Shown here piece by piece: positions 39,169 to 43,892 of a stretch of DNA of 43,892 bases. Source of the DNA: Dechloromonas sp. (GTDB lineage Bacteria; Pseudomonadota; Gammaproteobacteria; Burkholderiales; Rhodocyclaceae); contig JAABQV010000021.1 of assembly GCA_011391255.1 (NCBI GenBank), positions 1 to 43,892 of the forward strand, written 5' to 3'. The translations under genes were made by a program, and so were the position numbers. Each line of letters starts with the position of its first letter. Position 1 is the first letter of the stretch. The notes beneath the pieces were generated by a model. The model made no database searches and was not told the origin of the DNA. It was given only the letters and a program-made list of their open reading frames with translations.

Positions 39169-39456
39169 TCATAAAATCGATTGATCGACCCGTTCACGCA
39201 GTTCCTTGCCGGCCTTGAAGTGGGGAACCCACTTCGCAGGTACGCTGACCTTCTCCCCCGACTTGGGGTTACGGCCGGTGCGCGGCGGCCGGTAGTTGAG
39301 CGCAAAGCTGCCGAATCCGCGGATCTCGATACGATCACCACGCACCAAGGCGTCGGCCATCGCATCGAGAATCATCTTGACCGCAAAGTCAGCATCCTTC
39401 GCCACCAGTTGCGGGAAACGTTCCGCAAGCCGGGCGATGAGCTCGGATTTGGTCAT
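39169..39456 (-). CDS. ihfB: Integration host factor subunit beta
   Basis: Sequence-specific DNA-bending protein that works as a dimer with IhfA. The 95-residue product begins [17 protein letters not shown] as in other IhfB proteins and has the DNA-binding arm signature [29 protein letters not shown] near residues 42-70. An in-frame ATG at 39468 (four more codons, overlapping the rpsA stop by one base as TAATG) is the alternative start. It is cotranscribed with rpsA and ends at a clear terminator. Confidence 0.96.
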   Translation of the reverse strand: MTKSELIARLAERFPQLVAKDADFAVKMILDAMADALVRGDRIEIRGFGSFALNYRPPRTGRNPKSGEKVSVPAKWVPHFKAGKELRERVDQSIL

Positions 39457-39467
39457 ACTGTCGTCCA

Positions 39468-41147
39468 TTAGCCCTGCTGATTAAGCTTGGCTTTGAGCAA
39501 GGCGCCCAGGTTGGTCGTACCGGAAGCAGCGGAATTCGACTCGGCAGAGAACTTCTGCATCGCTTCGTGCTGCTCGGCTTGATCCTTGGCCTTGATCGAC
39601 AGATTGATACCACGGGTTTTGCGGTCGACGTTGATAATCATGACTTCGAGCTCATCACCGACTTTGACGTGGGTGGTGAGGTCGTCGATACGATCACGCG
39701 AGAACTCGGAAGCACGCAGGTAGCCTTCGTTCTCACCATCGAGCGTAACCACGGCACCACGCGCATCGACCGTCTTGACGGTGCCGCGCACAATGCTGTT
39801 CTTCTCGTGAGTAGCAATGAAGTTGGTGTAGGGATCGCCTTCCATCTGCTTGATACCGAGAGAGATACGCTCTTTCTCGACGTCAATGGCCAGCACCATG
39901 GCTTCAACTTCGTCACCCTTCTTGAAGTTGCGGATCGCATCTTCGCCGGTCGACGACCAAGAGAGGTCAGAGAGGTGAACCAGACCGTCGATACCACCCG
40001 GCAAGCCGATGAAGATACCGAAGTCAGTAATTGACTTGATCGCGCCGCGAACTTTGTCACCCTTCTTCTGGTTCATCGCAAAGTCATCCCAAGGATTGGC
40101 TTGACACTGCTTCATACCGAGGGAGATACGGCGACGCTCTTCGTCGATTTCGAGGATCATGACTTCGACTTCATCACCCAGGGAAACGACCTTGGACGGA
40201 TGAACGTTCTTGTTGGTCCAATCCATTTCGGAAACGTGAACCAGACCTTCGATGCCTTGTTCGATTTCAACAAATGAACCGTAGTCGGTCAAGTTGGTGA
40301 CCTTGCCGAACAGGCGGGTACCAGCCGGGTAACGGCGGGCAATACCAACCCACGGATCGTCGCCCAGTTGCTTCATGCCCAGGGAGACGCGGTTCTTCTC
40401 GGCGTCGAACTTGAGGATCTTGGCGGTAACTTCGTCACCAACGTTGAGCACTTCGCTCGGGTGACGGACACGGCGCCAGGCCAGGTCGGTGATGTGCAGC
40501 AGGCCATCGATACCACCCAAGTCGACGAATGCGCCGTAATCGGTGATGTTCTTGACGATACCCTTGACGGTGGTGCCTTCCTTGAGGTTCTCGAGGAGCT
40601 TTTCGCGATCTTTATCAGCGGTGGCTTCGAGCACGGCACGGCGGGACATGACCACGTTATTACGCTTACGATCAAGCTTGATGACCTTGAACTCCATGGT
40701 CTTGCCTTCGTACGGCGTGGTGTCCTTGACCGGACGCATGTCGACCAGGGAACCCGGCAGGAACGCACGGACGCCGTTGGACATAACGGTCAGACCACCC
40801 TTGACCTTACCGGTGATGGTGCCGGTGACCAGGGAGTTGTTGTTCAGGGCTTCTTCCAGGAAGTTCCAGGCGGCGATGCGCTTGGCGCGATCACGTGACA
40901 GGCGCGTTGCGCCGTAGCCGTCTTCCAGCATTTCGATAGCGACTTGAACGAAATCGCCGACAGCGACTTCAAGTTCGCCCTGATCATTCAGGAATTCTTC
41001 GAGCGGAACATAGGATTCCGATTTCAGGCCGGCATTGACGACAACAAAGTTGCGGTCGATGAGTACCACTTCTGCAGTGATGACTTCGCCTTGACGCATT
41101 TCCTGGCGAGCCAGGGATTCTTCAAATAGTTGAGCAAAAGATTCCAT
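39468..41147 (-). CDS. rpsA: 30S ribosomal protein S1
   Basis: RNA-binding protein of the small ribosomal subunit needed to load most mRNAs. The 559-residue protein has six S1 repeats: the first two (from [25 protein letters not shown] and [25 protein letters not shown]) contact the ribosome, the next four carry the classic [83 protein letters not shown] and [15 protein letters not shown] forms. Domain number and length are as in E. coli. It lies between aroA-cmk and ihfB, the order shared by many Proteobacteria. Confidence 0.98.
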   Translation of the reverse strand: MESFAQLFEESLARQEMRQGEVITAEVVLIDRNFVVVNAGLKSESYVPLEEFLNDQGELEVAVGDFVQVAIEMLEDGYGATRLSRDRAKRIAAWNFLEEALNNNSLVTGTITGKVKGGLTVMSNGVRAFLPGSLVDMRPVKDTTPYEGKTMEFKVIKLDRKRNNVVMSRRAVLEATADKDREKLLENLKEGTTVKGIVKNITDYGAFVDLGGIDGLLHITDLAWRRVRHPSEVLNVGDEVTAKILKFDAEKNRVSLGMKQLGDDPWVGIARRYPAGTRLFGKVTNLTDYGSFVEIEQGIEGLVHVSEMDWTNKNVHPSKVVSLGDEVEVMILEIDEERRRISLGMKQCQANPWDDFAMNQKKGDKVRGAIKSITDFGIFIGLPGGIDGLVHLSDLSWSSTGEDAIRNFKKGDEVEAMVLAIDVEKERISLGIKQMEGDPYTNFIATHEKNSIVRGTVKTVDARGAVVTLDGENEGYLRASEFSRDRIDDLTTHVKVGDELEVMIINVDRKTRGINLSIKAKDQAEQHEAMQKFSAESNSAASGTTNLGALLKAKLNQQG

Positions 41148-41240
41148 TACGGAGAGAGCTTTCAGTTACCGCGAATCGTTAAATCCACAGCGGGTTAGAG
41201 TTTAAAAATCGCCACCAGTCGGTCGACCGCTGACGCCTTG

Positions 41241-43211
41241 CTAGATCGCTTCCTTGCTCCACAACAGCACCTGATTCACCGCCGCTTCGATGGTGAGATC
41301 AGTCGTGTCAAGCAATTTGGCATCCACATCCTGCCTGAGCGGCGCCACGCTACGTTGGGAATCCCTTTCGTCACGTTGCTGCAGATCCAGCAGAAGGTCG
41401 GGGAGATTAGCAGATAATCCTTTGTCGATCAACTGCTTATAACGGCGCTCCGCCCTTACTTCGGCACTCGCCGTGAGGAAAACCTTGAGCGGTGCTTGCG
41501 GAAAGACCACCGAAGCCATGTCACGCCCGTCGCCAACCAAACCCGGTGCCTTGTTGAAAGCGCGCTGGCGGAACAGCAAGGCGTCACGCACTGCCGGCAA
41601 GGCAGCGACTTTCGAGGCACCAGCCGAAATTTCCTCGGTACGAATGGCATCGCCAACGAGCTGACCATTGAGTCGGATATCGCTCTCTGAAAACTCGACA
41701 TCCAGCGCTGCAGCAATCGCCGCCACAGCGGCCTCGTCTGCCCAATCAACACCCGCTTGTTTTGCAGCCAGCGCGGTCAACCGGTATAAAGCGCCGGAAT
41801 CCAGATAGCCAAAACCAAGCGCGGCAGCCACCCTCGCGGCAACGGTGCCCTTGCCCGAGGCCGAAGGGCCGTCAATGGCAATCACCGGTGCCGCTTTGGT
41901 CACCGAGGCAAAGCGCTCAAAATAATCCGGGAAGGTTTTGGCCACACACTTCGGGTCGTTAATCCGCAAAGGCGTACCAAAAGCCGCCAGCGAAAAACAC
42001 ATCGCCATCCGGTGGTCATCATAAGTATCAATCGCCGCCGCCTTTAGCCCCCCTCCCCCGCAAGCGGGGGAGGGGCTGGAGGAGAGGGCAACAACCGGCG
42101 TCACCCGAATGAAATCTTCACCCTCCTCTACCACCGCCCCGAGCTTGCGCAACTCGGTCGCCATCGCGGCAATCCGGTCAGTCTCCTTGACCCGCCACGA
42201 AGCAATATTGCGCAGCGTCGTCGTACCTTTGGCAAACAAGGCCGTTGTCGCCAGCGTCATTGCAGCATCAGGAATATGGTTGCAATCCAGGTCGACCGCA
42301 ACAAGTCCGCCTTTTGGAGCACGCGCCGACATCCAGTTCGGCCCCATCTCGATCTCGGCACCCATTTTGGCCAACGCTTCGGCAAATTTCACGTCACCCT
42401 GAATCGAGTCCCGCCCTACCCCTTCGACGCGAACGGAGCCACCACCAATCGCCCCAAGCGCCAGGAAGTAGGAAGCCGAAGATGCATCACCCTCGACATA
42501 GATCGTGCCCGGCGAAACGTAACGGCTCCCGGCCTTGACCGTAAACCGCTGCCAACCCTCGCGCGCAACCGAAACACCAAAACGCGCCATGATCGCCAAC
42601 GTAATTTCAATATAGGGCTTGGAAGTCAGCTCACCAACGACGTTGACCGACACCGTTTGGCCAGTCAGCGGCAACGCCATCAAAAGGCCAGTCAAAAACT
42701 GGCTGGAGACGTCGCCACGCACACTAATGACGCCATCCGGCTGAATGCTGGCTGGCTTGAGGTGCAGGGGCGGAAAGCCCTCGTTTGCAAGGTAGGTAAC
42801 ATCAGCCCCCAATTGGCGCAGACCATCGACCAGATCGCCAATCGGCCGCTCATGCATGCGTGCCACGCCCTTCAGAATATAATCGCCACCAGCCAAAGCC
42901 AACGCCGCCGTCAATGGGCGAAACGCTGTGCCAGCATTGCCAAGAAAAAGCTCTGCCTGCTTGACCGGAAAGTTACCGTTACAGCCCTTGATTAACCAAC
43001 TTTCACCACCCTGATGTACAACGCCAACACCCAGGGTCTGCAAGGCATTGAGCATGCGCTCGGTATCGTCAGAAGCCAACAAATCACGGACTTCAGTTTC
43101 ACCCTCGGCTAAAGCTGCGAGCAAAAGTACGCGATTGGAAATACTCTTGGAACCGGGCAGCCGAACGGTGCCGGCGGCGGAGAGCAATTGGGGAAGATCG
43201 AGAAATTCCAT
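41241..43211 (-). CDS. aroA-cmk: Fused EPSP synthase / cytidylate kinase
   Basis: Residues ~1-430 are 3-phosphoshikimate 1-carboxyvinyltransferase (AroA, shikimate pathway): [68 protein letters not shown] and [18 protein letters not shown]. Residues ~437-656 are cytidylate kinase (CMP to CDP): [22 protein letters not shown] with the P-loop, [37 protein letters not shown]. In E. coli these are separate genes at different places; the fusion is found in Betaproteobacteria. Between RVTP and IDTYDDH an extra low-complexity stretch ([14 protein letters not shown]) is encoded by a GC-rich palindrome (see repeat), about 13 residues more than E. coli AroA has there. Confidence 0.95.
   Translation of the reverse strand: MEFLDLPQLLSAAGTVRLPGSKSISNRVLLLAALAEGETEVRDLLASDDTERMLNALQTLGVGVVHQGGESWLIKGCNGNFPVKQAELFLGNAGTAFRPLTAALALAGGDYILKGVARMHERPIGDLVDGLRQLGADVTYLANEGFPPLHLKPASIQPDGVISVRGDVSSQFLTGLLMALPLTGQTVSVNVVGELTSKPYIEITLAIMARFGVSVAREGWQRFTVKAGSRYVSPGTIYVEGDASSASYFLALGAIGGGSVRVEGVGRDSIQGDVKFAEALAKMGAEIEMGPNWMSARAPKGGLVAVDLDCNHIPDAAMTLATTALFAKGTTTLRNIASWRVKETDRIAAMATELRKLGAVVEEGEDFIRVTPVVALSSSPSPACGGGGLKAAAIDTYDDHRMAMCFSLAAFGTPLRINDPKCVAKTFPDYFERFASVTKAAPVIAIDGPSASGKGTVAARVAAALGFGYLDSGALYRLTALAAKQAGVDWADEAAVAAIAAALDVEFSESDIRLNGQLVGDAIRTEEISAGASKVAALPAVRDALLFRQRAFNKAPGLVGDGRDMASVVFPQAPLKVFLTASAEVRAERRYKQLIDKGLSANLPDLLLDLQQRDERDSQRSVAPLRQDVDAKLLDTTDLTIEAAVNQVLLWSKEAI
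42050..42075. repeat. GC-rich palindromic repeat inserted in frame in aroA
   Basis: CCCCTCCCCCGC (42050-42061) and GCGGGGGAGGGG (42064-42075) are perfect 12-bp arms with a two-base loop. Such palindromes are a well-known dispersed repeat type in proteobacterial genomes, normally intergenic. Here it lies inside the aroA reading frame and keeps it open (encoding ..[10 protein letters not shown]..). Confidence 0.8.
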
Positions 43212-43231
43212 TAAACATTCCGTGAAAACAA

Positions 43232-43258
43232 CTTTGAATTGGTCACTCCGGGCTTGAC
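43232..43258. repeat. Possible dispersed repeat fragment
   Basis: The bases GGTCACTCCGGGCTTGACCCGGAA contain a short inverted repeat (TTCCGGGTCAAG/CCGGG type) resembling the intergenic repeats known from Proteobacteria. It lies between aroA-cmk and the larger repeat at 43326-43412. Only one copy is in the window, so this is a resemblance call. Confidence 0.4.
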
Positions 43259-43325
43259 CCGGAACAACGACTTTAAAAACAGCTTTGCTGCATGACTTAT
43301 TGCCCGTCCCGTAACAAATGGAATG

Positions 43326-43412
43326 AACGTCATACCGGCGAAGGCCGGTATCCAGTGCTGGCGTGGCCTGACCAACTAGACCCCAGCCTGCGCCGGGGTG
43401 ACGAAATCAAAC
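43326..43412. repeat. Dispersed palindromic repeat
   Basis: The left part is a hairpin ATACCGGC-GAAG-GCCGGTAT (43332-43351), the right part contains CCCC-AGCCTGCGCC-GGGG (43381-43398) followed by TGACGA; together with the CGTCAT and TGACGA ends the element is nearly symmetrical. It is the type of repeat whose translation in one frame gives the frequent mis-annotation 'GEGRYPV...DPSLRRGDE'. The left end provides the stop codon of the toxin remnant on the minus strand. Confidence 0.7.
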
Positions 43413-43479
43413 ATCTACGAGCCCAATCGATAGCGAATTCCAGCTCCCAGAGAACAGGAGCAGTATCAGTCGCGCCCAT
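43330..43479 (-). pseudogene. Truncated toxin remnant (PIN/VapC-like?) cut by a repeat
   Basis: A 49-codon frame starts at an ATG 11 bases inside the end of the antitoxin gene, the place of the toxin in a Phd/VapB-type operon. Its first ~24 residues (MGATDTAPVLWELEFAID, then WARRCL) resemble the 'P-x-L-W-x-L-E-x-A-N' segment found inside PIN toxins, with the N-terminal part missing. From about codon 26 the frame runs into the dispersed repeat ([14 protein letters not shown]...) and stops in it. It cannot encode a complete toxin. The PIN resemblance is weak and short. Confidence 0.4.
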
Positions 43480-43720
43480 CCTCAATGGCTACGGGCAGCC
43501 CTACACCTAGATTAACACCCCGGCGCATTTTACGCAGCTGTGCCATGACGCTGGAAACACGCTCCTTCTGGCCTTGTTGAGCCAGGCTGGCATTGCTGAT
43601 AGAGACAATGCGAGCAACGGGACTACCATACCGGGTAATGGTAATTTCTTCACCCTGCTCAACGGCCGACAACAATTCAGAAAAACGATTTTTTGCCTCA
43701 ACGATAGCAACGGTTCGCAT
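43466..43720 (-). CDS. Phd/YefM-family antitoxin
   Basis: An 84-residue protein beginning MRTVAIVEAKNRFSELLSAV, the typical start of prevent-host-death antitoxins (a DNA-binding domain with the K-x-x-F-S-E/x-L pattern), followed by GEEITITRYGSPVARIVSI, the second family signature. The C-terminal 40 residues would bind the toxin. The ATG at 43720 has a GAGG site 7 bases upstream; a TTG four codons earlier is less likely. The expected toxin gene after it is only a remnant, so this looks like an orphan antitoxin that may still repress its own promoter. Confidence 0.85.
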   Translation of the reverse strand: MRTVAIVEAKNRFSELLSAVEQGEEITITRYGSPVARIVSISNASLAQQGQKERVSSVMAQLRKMRRGVNLGVGLPVAIEDGRD

Positions 43721-43892
43721 ATCAAACCTCAAAATTCTGGATAGCCCGATTGCAGGCGCCTTCGCTCAACGCATTGCCAATTTTCAGGCACATCGATATT
43801 CTCTCACCATCATCCGGAGAAAGCAGCCATGGCACCCCAACGCCTCACGGAGCATCGTCCTGACCCAATTCAAAACCCATCGGGGTTTGCCT
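43721..43892. other. Right-edge DNA without a recognisable gene
   Basis: Upstream of the antitoxin. A plus-strand ATG at 43830 with a GGAGAAAG site ahead opens a frame to the window end, but the 21 codons (MAPQRLTEHRPDPIQNPS...) resemble nothing I know. A short hairpin AAACCC/GGGTTT lies at 43873-43888. Promoter of the antitoxin is presumably here but no clear -10/-35 pair was found. Confidence 0.4.

Noticed and set aside
41148..41240. Palindrome CGGTCGACCG between aroA-cmk and rpsA as a terminator
   Set aside because: The stem is short with almost no loop and the T-run is 10 bases away; it does not make a convincing rho-independent terminator.
43292..43510. 72-codon plus-strand frame with HTGEGRYPV and DPSLRRGDE
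   Set aside because: It is the translation of the dispersed repeat at 43326-43412, a common annotation artefact.
43830..43892. Plus-strand gene start at the window end
   Set aside because: A ribosome-like site precedes the ATG, but 21 unrecognised codons are too little to call a gene.

Overview
The window looks like chromosomal DNA of a betaproteobacterium of the Rhodocyclales, Dechloromonas/Azonexus-like. The grounds are the family resemblance of most proteins, the aroA-cmk fusion, the gene order aroA-cmk/rpsA/ihfB/lapB and the high GC content of the coding regions. No database search was possible, so the taxonomy is an inference. Almost everything is housekeeping DNA in long minus-strand operons. 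The accessory parts are the two window edges and a hydrogenase plus transporter block in the middle.

Left edge (1-618): the end of a ParD/ParE-like toxin-antitoxin pair, then AT-rich DNA, then an 18-nt sequence identical in layout to the 3' end of a tRNA (T-loop to CCA) followed by a strong terminator. This reads as the right attachment site of an integrated element that lies mostly left of the window. From 619 to 4157 runs the minus-strand operon ribBA(ribBX)-ribH-nusB-thiL-pgpA (riboflavin, thiamine, lipid head group, antitermination). A YceI-like secreted protein, a membrane-embedded spermidine synthase-like protein and an MltD-like lytic transglycosylase follow.

Middle (7947-19922, all minus): a Yej-type peptide ABC transporter (two permeases and a fused double ATPase) with no substrate-binding protein. 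Its first gene instead encodes a secreted, membrane-anchored protein with a His...Asn-Cys pattern resembling permuted papain-fold enzymes. Upstream is an Isp-type [NiFe] uptake hydrogenase cluster: maturation protease, Tat-exported small subunit, membrane cytochrome-like Isp1, HdrD/DsrK-like Isp2, an unrecognised 149-aa protein, and the large subunit. A perfect FNR/ANR box (TTGAT-N4-ATCAA) sits at class II spacing before the small subunit gene, so the hydrogenase is probably induced by oxygen limitation.

Right of a tRNA-Ser(CGA) gene come mltF (+) and the minus-strand cell-division/envelope block crp-like/ftsK/lolA/rarA/serS, divergent from trxB-smr. A small plus-strand membrane protein gene lies between lolA and rarA. 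Next is a long minus-strand block of aroA-cmk, rpsA, ihfB, lapB, ugd, hldA, hldD, cysM, an exonuclease, ppa, nadE and glnB, covering aromatic amino acid, nucleotide, LPS heptose, cysteine and NAD metabolism plus nitrogen signalling. A palindromic repeat is inserted in frame in aroA. The right edge (43212-43892) carries dispersed repeats, a Phd-like antitoxin and a short remnant that looks like a PIN toxin truncated by one of the repeats.
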